A DNA stretch of 64,000 nt from an uncultured Pseudohongiella sp. GTDB taxonomy: Bacteria > Pseudomonadota > Gammaproteobacteria > Pseudomonadales > Pseudohongiellaceae. The stretch is from NCBI GenBank assembly GCA_951812715.1, contig OX638323.1:868001-932000 (forward strand), in the 5' to 3' direction. A program made the translations under genes and the position numbers. Below the pieces are notes generated by a model, which saw only the letters and a program-made list of their open reading frames with translations, was not told where the DNA came from and did not search any database. Each line of letters starts with the position of its first letter. Within the stretch, counting starts at the first letter, position 1. Of this stretch, positions 50,105 through 58,945 are shown piece by piece.

Positions 50105-50957
50105 GTCCTCCTCCGGCGAGTTTGGCCACAAACAGGTCGGCGACCGCCGGAGTCCGCGGTGCTCCCAGATCTTCCAACTGCCGCCGGGCAACGCCGGCAT
50201 AAATGCAGACAAGCTGACCGAGCAGTTCGCGCTTGTGCAAGGGGTCTAGGCTCAAGGCCCTTTCGCGCTGGGCGGGCTCGACCGCCACTTCGATGTAATG
50301 CTCGGCCATTTCCTGCACCGGCATGTCGAGCACGATTTTGCCCTTGTCGATGAACAGCAAGTGAGTCAGCAGACGTTCGATTTCCTCGACCTGGTGGGTG
50401 CTGATGATGATGGTGCGGCGGCCGTCGTAGTAGTCATTCAGCAAGCGGTCGTAGAAAGTCTTGCGGTACATGATGTCGAGCCCGATGGTCGGCTCGTCGA
50501 GCACCAGCAGACTGGCGTCGATGGACATGACCACGGACAGGTGCAATTGCGTGATCATGCCTTTCGACAGCGCCCGGACGCGTTTGTCCGCCGGTATATC
50601 GGTGTCGGCGAGCAGTTGCTCGGCCCGCGCCCGATCAAAGCGGGGATGCACCGCCTCGACATAATCCAGCAGTTTCCGGCTGGTCATCCAGCCGGGCAGG
50701 ATGCCGACATCGGCGATGAAACAGACTTCCTCCATGAGCTTGTGCCGGGCCGCGCGCGGATCCATGCCAGCGACTTCGAGTTCGCCCCGCACATCGATCA
50801 ATCCGAGCAGGGCTTTGAGCGTCGTGGTCTTGCCGGCGCCGTTAGGACCGATCAAGCCACTGATCGAGCCGGCGGATATGCCAAGATCGACGCCATCCAG
50901 CGCCTTCAGGCGGCCGTATGACTTCTCCAGCGCACGGGCTGCAACAACGTTTTCCAT
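50091..50957 (-). CDS. ABC transporter ATP-binding protein
   Basis: A 288-aa ATPase: Walker A GPNGAGKTT, Walker B LLVLDEPTIGLD, and H-loop IIISTHQVEE. The signature motif reads LSKGMITQL instead of LSGGQ, a known variant in the YtrB-type ATPases that travel with GntR regulators. It starts 6 bases from the GntR stop, so the regulator, ATPase, permease and small protein are one operon. Confidence 0.92.
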   Translation of the reverse strand: MENVVAARALEKSYGRLKALDGVDLGISAGSISGLIGPNGAGKTTTLKALLGLIDVRGELEVAGMDPRAARHKLMEEVCFIADVGILPGWMTSRKLLDYVEAVHPRFDRARAEQLLADTDIPADKRVRALSKGMITQLHLSVVMSIDASLLVLDEPTIGLDIMYRKTFYDRLLNDYYDGRRTIIISTHQVEEIERLLTHLLFIDKGKIVLDMPVQEMAEHYIEVAVEPAQRERALSLDPLHKRELLGQLVCIYAGVARRQLEDLGAPRTPAVADLFVAKLAGGGHDEK

Positions 50958-50963
50958 GCTTTG

Positions 50964-51389
50964 CTACCTTTCTTTGTCGCGGGACGGCCTGCCGGCGGCG
51001 CCTGGCAAGTCGCCCAGTTTCAGTCCCAGGCGATCAATCCGTTCGACGATCGCCGGCCACTCTCGTTCCAGAAATCTGTTTTTTTCCAGCTCCCGCAATC
51101 GCTCCCTGGCGCCGGCGGCCACAAACATGCCAAGACCGCGCCGCATTTCGAGCAGTTTCTCATCGACCAGTATCTGGTAGGCCCGCGACACGGTTATCGG
51201 ATTGATGCGCAATTCATGGGAAATCCTGCGCACCGACGGCACCGCCTCGCCTTCCGTCCAGACTCCGTCAATGATGCGTTCGGCAACGCGATCGCGCAGT
51301 TGCCGATAGATGGGTTCCCTGCTGTTCCAGTTCTCCTGCAAGGGCTCGAACTCCGGGCTCTGATTTAGTGTTATACATAACCATAACAC
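50964..51389 (-). CDS. GntR-family (YtrA subfamily) transcriptional regulator
   Basis: About 141 aa with an N-terminal winged helix (EPIYRQLRDRVAERIIDGVWTEGEAVPSVRRISHELRINPITVSRAYQILVDEKLLEMRRGLGMFV) and a short C-terminal dimerisation helix, without an effector domain: the YtrA type. The start is uncertain. GTG 51389 coincides with the operator dyad, and no ATG is in frame before the conserved domain. It likely represses its own ABC operon. Confidence 0.85.
   Translation of the reverse strand: MLWLCITLNQSPEFEPLQENWNSREPIYRQLRDRVAERIIDGVWTEGEAVPSVRRISHELRINPITVSRAYQILVDEKLLEMRRGLGMFVAAGARERLRELEKNRFLEREWPAIVERIDRLGLKLGDLPGAAGRPSRDKER
51368..51389. promoter_or_regulatory. Dyad operator overlapping the GntR start
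   Basis: GTGTTAT-ACATAACC-ATAACAC: perfect 7-bp arms with an 8-base centre. It overlaps the apparent GTG start codon of the GntR gene, so the true start may be downstream or the mRNA may be leaderless. Fits a YtrA-type autorepressor site. Confidence 0.7.
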
Positions 51390-51463
51390 CGAATCAGCAA
51401 GACACCAACCCCCTTTTTGGAATTATTTCGCGTCGATAATATTGCCCGGCCGTGATACTTCGT

Positions 51464-51491
51464 TTGCAGAAAAGATAGAAGCGCCTATAAT
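51464..51491 (+). promoter_or_regulatory. Sigma-70-like promoter of the TonB receptor gene
   Basis: TTGCAG (51464-51469), 16-base spacer, TATAAT (51486-51491, perfect). The transcript would have a 55-65 base A/T-rich leader ending in GAGGGGAAGCTA before ATG 51558. Confidence 0.7.
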
Positions 51492-51557
51492 CGGCTGAAT
51501 AATAAGAATAAGAACAAGAACCGTAACTAATCCAAATAGCTGCTAGAGGGGAAGCTA

Positions 51558-54500
51558 ATGAAAACTCGTATACCTTTCCGTCGCCGGCCCGGAGTAATTC
51601 TGCTGGCCGCCGCCATGGTCCCGTTTTACCAACAGGCATTCGCCCAGCAAGACGTCATCGAAGAGGTGATCGTGACTGGCTCGCGCATCGCGCGTGATGC
51701 CAATCTGGTCGGCGCCTTGCCGGTGCAGTCACTCACCGCGGATGACATTGCCGCTTCCGGTGAGTTTTCCCTTTCCGATATTGTCAACGACATACCAGCG
51801 CTGCTGTCGTCGCTGACAGCGGAACAATCCAACGCCGGCAGTCAACGGCTTAACCTGCGCGCATTAGGACAAAACCGCACCCTGACCCTGGTTGACGGCC
51901 GCCGCCATGTCGGCGGACTGCAAGGATCCTCGTCGGTGGACATCGGCTCGATCCCGCAGGCCCTCGTCGAACGGGTGGAAGTGCTGACCGGCGGTGCGTC
52001 GGCCATCTATGGCGCAGATGCGGTCACCGGGGTGGTGAACTTCGTCCTGAGGGATGACTTCGAAGGCCTGGAAATCGACGCGCGCTACGCTTCGTCCGAA
52101 TACGGAGACTCGCAGCAAGCCGTTTTCTCTCTGGTTTACGGCGAAAATTTCGACAACGGCCGCGGCAATATTACCTTTTCCGCCGATGTGCGCCAGGACG
52201 CCGGCCTGACGATGGGCGAGCGCGCCGACGGATACCTGAACGACTCGGCCGGCGACTGGGCCAACCCCGACCTGCGCTTCCAGAAAGGCGACATCGGTCC
52301 GAGCACGCCCAATTTCGCGACCTACTACGATTACGCCACCACCGGGCTGTACCATTACGGACTGCAGATTCCCAAGAACGCCGACGACTTTATCTCGGAC
52401 TACACCGACGAGTTCGGCGTAGCGCCGACCCTGACCGCGGCCGAGACCGCGCTGATCAACCGCGCGGTCAATGCGCCGGCGAGAGGGGCCAGGGTGGGGT
52501 CCAACTTCACGATCACTTCGGGTTACGGCTACATCATTCCCGGCAACGCATTCAATTTTTCGGGTTTCGATCCAGACATTCCGATCGATCTCGACGGCAA
52601 CGGCACGCCCGACTGCCTCGATTCGTTCACCGGTTACAACTCATCTTTCTCCCGCGCCGGCTTCGGCATAGTCGGCGGCTGTTGGAATATCCAGGAAGAC
52701 GGCACGATCAGGCCGATACGCGACGATATCATCGCCAGCAGTTTCAACGGCTTCGGCGGCGATTCCTTCAACGTTTACACGCCGTCGGAGGAAGATATCG
52801 TCTCACCGGACGAGAAGATCTCGTTGAATCTGTTTACGCACTACGATCTGACCGATTCCGACACGGTTTTCGCCGAGTTGAAATACGTGGCCCAGGAAGC
52901 TTCGTCGCACAGTCGTCCATCGTCTTTCTGGGATCTGCTGTGGGGAGCTCCGGACAATCCCTTCCTGCCCGAGTTCCTCCGCCCCGTGGCGGAGCAGACC
53001 GGCGGAGTGGGTCTGACCGTCGACCCGCTGCATTTCGATTCCATGAGCAATACGGCCCGGGACACCGTCCGCTTCGTCGCCGGCCTTGAAGGAGAGTTTG
53101 ACAACGGCTGGACTTACGAACTCAGCGCCAACTACGGCCGCTACGACTCGGAGACGACCACGACCGGCCAGATCATCATCGACCGCTTCTTCGCGGCCAT
53201 CGACGCGGTGACCGACCCGGCCACGGGCCAGGCCGCCTGCCGCGCCGACGTCGATCCCACGGCGCCTTCGCTCAATACTCCGTTCGGCATCCCAAGCTGG
53301 GACGACGGTTACTTTTCCTATACGCCAGGCAGTGGAAACTGTGTACCACTGAATCTCTGGGCAGGCAAACCGGGGGCAAGCCAGCAGGCGATGGACTGGG
53401 TAACCTCCACCGCCCTGTCGGAAATCACGCTCGATCAACTGGTGTTCTCCGGCTCCGTTGTCGGTGACAGTTCGGAATGGTTTGAATTGCCGGGCGGCCC
53501 GGTCGGCTTTGCCGCGGGCGTCGAATACCGGGAAGAATCATCCGACGCCAGATTTGACCCATGGCAGCGTGGCGTCATTCCTTCCGGTTCACCCTATCCC
53601 GCGGGCACCCTGATCAGCGATGTCTCAGACAACGGCTCGCTGGGGTTCGATCCGTCGGTTATCGTCAGGAATGAATATGGCGAATACGACGCCAGCGACG
53701 TTTTCCTGGAGTTGTCGTTGCCGATCCTGGCGAATACGCCGGGCTTCCGGGAGCTGACGCTGGACGTGGCGGGCCGCATGTCGAACTATTCGACCGTCGG
53801 CAATGCCGAATCCTGGAAACTCAATCTGGTGTGGGCGCCGATCGAGGACATCGCTGTGCGCGGCAGCTTGTCCCAGGCGGTGCGGGCGCCAAACATCACC
53901 GAATTGTTTGGCCCTGAAGTCGGCGCCACGTCGCGGCCCGCCGACCCTTGCGATATCGTGAACATCACCGCGCTTGCTGAAGCCGACCCGACGAAGGGCG
54001 CGAACACGCAAGCCAACTGCGTGACGGCTTTCCAGAGCTTTGGTCTAGATCCGTTCGATGCCGACGGAAACTACGTCTGGACCGATCCGCTGTCGGCCCG
54101 ATTTTCCGGCGTGTCTAGCGGCAACCGCGATCTGATGGAGGAAACCGCCGATACACTCACCTACGGTTTCGTCTTCGCGCCCTCGTTTTTTCCTGGTTTC
54201 AGCCTGACCGTGGACTATTGGGACATTGTGATCGACGATGGAATCTCCGCGGTAACTGTGCAGGATATCGTCAACGGCTGTTATCAGGGCGCCTCGCTGA
54301 ACCAGGCTTTCTGCGGCTTGATCGGCAGGAATACGGATGTGAATTCGGCGCAGGCGGGCGGCTTTAATTTCTTCCGCACCACCGATATCAACTTCGCACA
54401 AATAGAAGCCGACGGTATTGACCTCTCCGCCTCCTACAGCTTCGATATCGGCGAGCATGGTTTCAGGGCTTCAGTAACCGCCACCGAGATGGGGAAGCTG

Positions 54501-54884
54501 GACTTCTACACCAATCCGCTCGACCTGACAGAAGTCAATCCGGAACTGGGCGAAATCAGTCGTCCCGAAAACACGGGCAACATCTACCTTGGCTGGACCT
54601 GGGGCGATCTCAGCGTCGGCTGGCAGTCTCAATACCTCGGGGAAATGTTGCTTGGCACAGGGAGAGTGGAAGTCGAAACCTACGAGACCTTGTTCGGCCC
54701 TTCGGTGCTGCTTGACGAGACCTGGATTCACGATCTCAATGCCCGCTACGTGGTCAACGACGAGTTGACCGTGTACGGAGGCATCAACAACGTTACCCAA
54801 ACGAACCCGTTCATCTCGGAAAACGCCTTTCCGGCCACACCGCGCGGGCGCGTGATATTCCTCGGAGGAACGTATCGCCTGTAA
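51558..54884 (+). CDS. TonB-dependent outer-membrane receptor
   Basis: A 1108-aa receptor of the large TBDR class. Signal peptide (ILLAAAMVPFYQQAFAQ), TonB-box-like start EEVIVTGSRIARDANLVGALPVQ, plug domain with DIVNDIPALL...NLRALGQNRTLTLVDGRRHVGG and VDIGSIPQALVERVEVLTGGASAIYGADAVTGVVNFVLRDDFEGLEIDA, then a 22-strand barrel ending in the terminal aromatic RVIFLGGTYRL. The repeated 'GITPGN' type calcium motifs are not obvious. Such receptors import peptides, polysaccharide fragments or siderophores; an exported ureohydrolase and ammonium transporter follow, suggesting nitrogen compounds. Confidence 0.95.
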   Translation: MKTRIPFRRRPGVILLAAAMVPFYQQAFAQQDVIEEVIVTGSRIARDANLVGALPVQSLTADDIAASGEFSLSDIVNDIPALLSSLTAEQSNAGSQRLNLRALGQNRTLTLVDGRRHVGGLQGSSSVDIGSIPQALVERVEVLTGGASAIYGADAVTGVVNFVLRDDFEGLEIDARYASSEYGDSQQAVFSLVYGENFDNGRGNITFSADVRQDAGLTMGERADGYLNDSAGDWANPDLRFQKGDIGPSTPNFATYYDYATTGLYHYGLQIPKNADDFISDYTDEFGVAPTLTAAETALINRAVNAPARGARVGSNFTITSGYGYIIPGNAFNFSGFDPDIPIDLDGNGTPDCLDSFTGYNSSFSRAGFGIVGGCWNIQEDGTIRPIRDDIIASSFNGFGGDSFNVYTPSEEDIVSPDEKISLNLFTHYDLTDSDTVFAELKYVAQEASSHSRPSSFWDLLWGAPDNPFLPEFLRPVAEQTGGVGLTVDPLHFDSMSNTARDTVRFVAGLEGEFDNGWTYELSANYGRYDSETTTTGQIIIDRFFAAIDAVTDPATGQAACRADVDPTAPSLNTPFGIPSWDDGYFSYTPGSGNCVPLNLWAGKPGASQQAMDWVTSTALSEITLDQLVFSGSVVGDSSEWFELPGGPVGFAAGVEYREESSDARFDPWQRGVIPSGSPYPAGTLISDVSDNGSLGFDPSVIVRNEYGEYDASDVFLELSLPILANTPGFRELTLDVAGRMSNYSTVGNAESWKLNLVWAPIEDIAVRGSLSQAVRAPNITELFGPEVGATSRPADPCDIVNITALAEADPTKGANTQANCVTAFQSFGLDPFDADGNYVWTDPLSARFSGVSSGNRDLMEETADTLTYGFVFAPSFFPGFSLTVDYWDIVIDDGISAVTVQDIVNGCYQGASLNQAFCGLIGRNTDVNSAQAGGFNFFRTTDINFAQIEADGIDLSASYSFDIGEHGFRASVTATEMGKLDFYTNPLDLTEVNPELGEISRPENTGNIYLGWTWGDLSVGWQSQYLGEMLLGTGRVEVETYETLFGPSVLLDETWIHDLNARYVVNDELTVYGGINNVTQTNPFISENAFPATPRGRVIFLGGTYRL

Positions 54885-54901
54885 CGGCGGGTAGCGAAAC
54901 A

Positions 54902-54995
54902 GATTCCGCGACTGCGCGCGGAATGACAAATACGCGCGGAATGACTTGGGTTCTCGACCGTCATTCTGCGCGAAGCGAAGCGTAGTCGCAGAATC
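54902..54995. repeat. Cluster of three REP-like units (family 1)
   Basis: GATTCCGCGACTGCGCGCGGAATGAC (54902-54927), a half unit CGCGCGGAATGAC (54933-54945), and a full unit GTCATTCTGCGCG...CGCAGAATC (54959-54995). They fill the gap between the TonB receptor and ureohydrolase genes, ending 16 bases before the latter's start codon. Confidence 0.85.
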
Positions 54996-55011
54996 TCCGC
55001 GAGGGATAACA

Positions 55012-56247
55012 ATGAACAAGCTGTCCAGATCGAGCCTGGAGAAGATCGTCTTCGCGTGCTTCTTGGCGCTACCGGTGATTTTCGTCGTCGCCCAGGAATT
55101 CACGCCGAGCGTGTTCGAGCGCGAAGACGGAATGATCCCGATGAATACCGAGGATCCCAGCTTCGACCTCTGGAGCCAGTTGCGCGACACCAGCGGCGAT
55201 CCCGAACGGGAACCGGGGCCTTTTTATCCGGGCCGGATGTATGCCTTCGGCGTGCAGACCTTTTTCCAGTTGCCGATCGCCATCACCCCGGAAGACCTGG
55301 TCGCCGGTGAGGTCGATGTGGCGGTCCTGGGCGCGGCGATCGACATGGGCGTCGGCTTTCGCGGCGCCGGCCAGGGACCCGACGCGCTGCGCTACAGCCA
55401 CGGCATGTTCGATGTCGGCGACCGGCCCCATATGCACACGGGCGTCGCCTGGCAGGAGGAATTGAACGCCGTCGATTACGGCAATGCCCCCATCGACCGG
55501 TTCAGCGTCGAGCGCAGCATGCCCTACGTCCGCGCCATGGTGCGCGAGATCGCCCAAACCGGCGCGATTCCCCTCGTCATCGGTGGCGATCATTCGCTGG
55601 AGTATCCCGATGTGGCGGGAGTCGCCGATGTTTACGGCAAGGAAAACGTTGGCGTCATCCATTTTGACGCGCACTACGACGCGGCGACGAGCGGCTACGG
55701 CGGCCACCTGATTTCCCACGCCCAGCCGATCGCCCGCCTCATCGAGGAAGGCCATATCCTCGGGGAGAACTACATCCAGGTCGGCCTGCGCGGATATTGG
55801 CCGGGCCCGGAGGGATTCGAATGGATGCGCGAGAACAATATGCGCTATCACACCATGGTCGAGATCGAGCGCGACGGCTGGCCCGCGGTGATGGAGCGCA
55901 TCCTGGCCGAGGCCAACGACGGCCCCGAATATCTCTATGTTTCTTTCGACATCGACGTGCTCGACCCGGCCTATACTCCCGGCACCGGCACGCCGGAACC
56001 CGCCGGCCTGACGCCGCGCGAGGTTTTTCCGCTCGTGCGCGCGCTTTGCACCGTGAATAATCTGGTCGGCTTCGAACTCGTCGAACTCAACCCGCTCGTT
56101 GACCCAGGCTACACCACGATCATGAATTCAAGCCGCATCGTGCAGGAATGCCTCACCGGAATCGCCATGCGCAAAGCCGGCATCACCGACGGCGCCCACC
56201 TCAACCCCCTCACGGTAGAAGACACCATCCCCGACCCCGCGAATTGA
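55012..56247 (+). CDS. Membrane-anchored or exported ureohydrolase (agmatinase/arginase family)
   Basis: A 411-aa manganese ureohydrolase. Metal-site motifs are LVIGGDHSLEYP near residue 191, VIHFDAHYDAATSG (DAHxD), and YVSFDIDVLDPAYTPGTGTPEPAGLTPREVF (SxDxDxxDP). Substrate-side residues resemble agmatinase/guanidino-acid hydrolases. Unusually for the family it begins with a hydrophobic segment (SLEKIVFACFLALPVIFVVAQ), pointing to periplasmic location. Start ATG 55012, GAGGG upstream. It would release urea from agmatine, guanidinobutyrate or similar, next to a TBDR and an ammonium transporter. Confidence 0.88.
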   Translation: MNKLSRSSLEKIVFACFLALPVIFVVAQEFTPSVFEREDGMIPMNTEDPSFDLWSQLRDTSGDPEREPGPFYPGRMYAFGVQTFFQLPIAITPEDLVAGEVDVAVLGAAIDMGVGFRGAGQGPDALRYSHGMFDVGDRPHMHTGVAWQEELNAVDYGNAPIDRFSVERSMPYVRAMVREIAQTGAIPLVIGGDHSLEYPDVAGVADVYGKENVGVIHFDAHYDAATSGYGGHLISHAQPIARLIEEGHILGENYIQVGLRGYWPGPEGFEWMRENNMRYHTMVEIERDGWPAVMERILAEANDGPEYLYVSFDIDVLDPAYTPGTGTPEPAGLTPREVFPLVRALCTVNNLVGFELVELNPLVDPGYTTIMNSSRIVQECLTGIAMRKAGITDGAHLNPLTVEDTIPDPAN

Positions 56248-56343
56248 TCGCAAGGCGATGCGCACCCCGCCACGCTCAGTAACCATTGCCGGTTATCGCA
56301 AAAGTACCCGGGGGATTCTGCATTTGACCAAGGGGATTTCCCG

Positions 56344-57612
56344 CTGACCGCGCTGGAAACACAATTCGTTCTGAACAGTTTTTCGTTCCTGGTCTGGGGC
56401 GTACTGGTCATATGGATGAGCGCCGGTTTCACCATGCTGGAATCCGGTTCGGTGCGCGCCAGGAATGCCTCCGTAATCTGCCTGAAAAACGTGGGCCTGC
56501 TTGCGATTTCCGGCATTTCCTTCTATCTGGTCGGGTATACGCTGATGTATGGAAGCGCACAAATCCATGTCGGCGATTTGCGCTTCCTTTCCGGACCTTC
56601 TGAAGTGGAACGATCCCTGTTGAGCGGGGACGAGAGCGCAATAGCAGCCGTGCTCGAAAACGAAAATTCGACTATGTCGCACTGGCTCTTCCAGATGGCT
56701 TTCGTCGCCAGTTCGGCGTCAATAGTCTCGGGAACGCTTGCCGAGCGGGTCCGGCTCTGGTCCTTTTTCGTTTTTGTTGTCGCACTTACGTCCTTGATCT
56801 ATCCGGTGGTCGGCGCCTGGACCTGGGGAGGAGGCTGGCTCGATGAGATGGGATTCAAGGACTTCGCCGGCTCCACCGTCGTGCATTCGACCGGTGGCTG
56901 GGCCGCACTGGCGGGAGCTGTGGTCTTGGGCGCACGGCGCGGTAAATTCAATCAGGATGGCTCGGTTAATCAGACGCCGCCTTCCAATGTGCCTCTTGCA
57001 ACGCTTGGAATGTTCATCCTCTGGATGGGCTGGTTCGCATTCAACGGCGGCTCCCATTTGCGCCTGAGCGGCGTAATCGATGCCGTGGCCATGAGCAACA
57101 TAGTGGTCAACACCAATCTGGCTGCCTGTAGTGGGTTCGTGGCCGCAATTGCCCTATCCAGACTGGTTTTCCACCGGGTAGATCTAATGGTCACTCTGAG
57201 CGGCGCCATTGCCGGATTGGTGGCGGTTTCGGCGGGTCCGGATTTCTCCGGCCACTTTTGGGCGATACCGGTCGGCGCCGTTGGCGGCACGATTTGCGTA
57301 ATGGGACTGAAGCTGCTTGAGAAGTACCGGATCGACGATGGCGTGGGAGCGATTCCCGCCCACCTGTTCTCCGGCGTCTGGGGCACTATTGCGGTCGGGA
57401 TCGGATCCGGAGGAGATCTTCTGGTTCAACTCACGGGAATACTTTCCGTTGGCGCATTTGTTTTTCCGGTTTCGCTACTCCTCTGGCTGGCGATCGGGCA
57501 GGTGATCAACGTAAGAATTTCAATGGATGCCGAACGCCGCGGCAAGGATCTGGTCGAGTTGGGGATCCAGGCATATCCGGAATTCCTGGTATTGCAGGAC
57601 CACGAACAATAG
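56344..57612 (+). CDS. amt: Ammonium transporter (Amt family)
   Basis: Amt/Rh-type NH3/NH4+ channel. Conserved segments are WMSAGFTMLESGSVRARNASVICLKNVGL, GWAALAGAVVLGARRG, NVPLATLGMFILWMGWFAFNGGSHL, and DDGVGAIPAHLFSGVWGTIAVGIG. The first ATG (56416) lies inside the first helix; the frame continues upstream as TALETQFVLNSFSFLVWGVLVIW, matching normal Amt N-termini. No ATG, GTG or TTG is available there; CTG 56344, with AAGGGG 9 bases upstream, is the best start. About 422 aa with eleven helices. Follows the ureohydrolase after 97 bases. Confidence 0.85.
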   Translation: MTALETQFVLNSFSFLVWGVLVIWMSAGFTMLESGSVRARNASVICLKNVGLLAISGISFYLVGYTLMYGSAQIHVGDLRFLSGPSEVERSLLSGDESAIAAVLENENSTMSHWLFQMAFVASSASIVSGTLAERVRLWSFFVFVVALTSLIYPVVGAWTWGGGWLDEMGFKDFAGSTVVHSTGGWAALAGAVVLGARRGKFNQDGSVNQTPPSNVPLATLGMFILWMGWFAFNGGSHLRLSGVIDAVAMSNIVVNTNLAACSGFVAAIALSRLVFHRVDLMVTLSGAIAGLVAVSAGPDFSGHFWAIPVGAVGGTICVMGLKLLEKYRIDDGVGAIPAHLFSGVWGTIAVGIGSGGDLLVQLTGILSVGAFVFPVSLLLWLAIGQVINVRISMDAERRGKDLVELGIQAYPEFLVLQDHEQ

Positions 57613-57632
57613 TGAGGACATGGAAACAGCGG

Positions 57633-58835
57633 TCAGCCGCGGCGGTCGAGGAGAACTACTCCCTGTTCGATGAGTTCGGCGATCATGTCCTCGTCGAAAC
57701 CGAATTCGCGCAAGATCTCGCGCCCGTGCTCGCCATAGCGCGGCGGCAAGCTGCGCAATGAGCCCGGCGTGCGCGAAAACTTGATCGGCGTGCCGGTCAT
57801 CTTGTACCAGTCCTTTTCGATCGTCATTTCCCGATGTAGCGTATGTGGATGATCGACCACCTGCGCCGTGTCGTGAATCGGCCCCGCGGCCAGACCCGCC
57901 CGCGCCAGCTTGTCTCCGACCTCGTCGCCGTCCAGGCGGATCAGGCAGGATTCGAGTTCCACCTTCAGTTCGTCGCGATTATTGATCCGGTCGATGTTGT
58001 CACGGAAGCGCTCGTCCGCCACCAGTTCCGGACAGCCCAGTTCCCCACAGAGTTTGGCGAAGGCGCGGTTGTTGCCGGCGCCGATGAAAATGTCCACCGT
58101 GCGAGTGCGAAAAGTGTCGTACGGGCTGATATTGGGATGAGCATTGCCCGTGGGCCGAGGTATCACACCGGATAAATTGTAGTTGACTATGTGCGGATGC
58201 ATCAGCGAAACCGCGCAATCGTACAATGTCATGTCGAGATATTGGCCACGGCCGGATCGTTCCCGTTCGGTCAGCGCCATCAGGATCGCGACGGCGCAAT
58301 ACAAGCCCGTGCCCATATCCACCATGGCCAACCCGAGCCGGGTCGGATCGCTGTCCGCCTCGCCGTTGACGCTGAACCAGCCGGCCATGGCCTGGATGAT
58401 GGCGTCGTAGCCCGGGAATCCACCCCAGGGGCCGTCGCCGCCGAAACCGCTGATGCGGCAATGGATGAGCCGGGGAAAGCGGTCCCGCAGATGTTTCTCG
58501 TAGCTAAGTTCCCAGCGTTCCATGCTGCCGGGTTTGAAGTTCTCCACCAGCGCGTCGGCTTCCCGCAGCAGCGTCAGCAGCACCTGCCTGCCCCGCGGCG
58601 AAGACAGATCAAGCCCGATTGAGCGCTTGTTGCGGTTGAGTCCGAGAAAATAGGCGGCATCGCCTTGATGGAAGGGCGGACCCCAGTCCCTGGTTTCATC
58701 CCCTCGCGGCGGCTCGATCTTGCCTACTGTCGCGCCATGGTCGACGAGAATCTGCGTGCAATAGGGTCCGCCCAGCACGCGCGACAGATCGATGATCAGT
58801 TTGCCGGCGAGCGCGCCGCCAAAGTCATTGTCCAT
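57633..58835 (-). CDS. CaiB/BaiF-family (class III) CoA-transferase
   Basis: Transfers CoA between carboxylic acids. About 400 aa from ATG 58835 (frame open to 58922). Family marks: GKLIIDLSRVLGGPYCTQILVDHGATVGKIEPPRGDETRDWGPPF, LNRNKRSIGLDLSSPRGRQVL, ADALVENFKPGSMERW, MVDMGTGLYCAVAILMALTERERSGRGQYLDMTLYDCAVSLMHPH (Asp in the VDMG stretch is the likely catalytic residue), and HTLHREMTIEKDWYKMTGTPIKFSRTPG. Substrate unknown. Convergent with amt (20-base gap). Confidence 0.92.
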   Translation of the reverse strand: MDNDFGGALAGKLIIDLSRVLGGPYCTQILVDHGATVGKIEPPRGDETRDWGPPFHQGDAAYFLGLNRNKRSIGLDLSSPRGRQVLLTLLREADALVENFKPGSMERWELSYEKHLRDRFPRLIHCRISGFGGDGPWGGFPGYDAIIQAMAGWFSVNGEADSDPTRLGLAMVDMGTGLYCAVAILMALTERERSGRGQYLDMTLYDCAVSLMHPHIVNYNLSGVIPRPTGNAHPNISPYDTFRTRTVDIFIGAGNNRAFAKLCGELGCPELVADERFRDNIDRINNRDELKVELESCLIRLDGDEVGDKLARAGLAAGPIHDTAQVVDHPHTLHREMTIEKDWYKMTGTPIKFSRTPGSLRSLPPRYGEHGREILREFGFDEDMIAELIEQGVVLLDRRG

Positions 58836-58945
58836 GGAATTTTGAGTAAATTGCCACGACAGCGGGCCAATCGTCGCCGGAGGACTTTCCGAACCTTTAA
58901 ACCGCGAGGCGCCAGTGTACACGATAGCGCGGGGAGGATCAGGCG

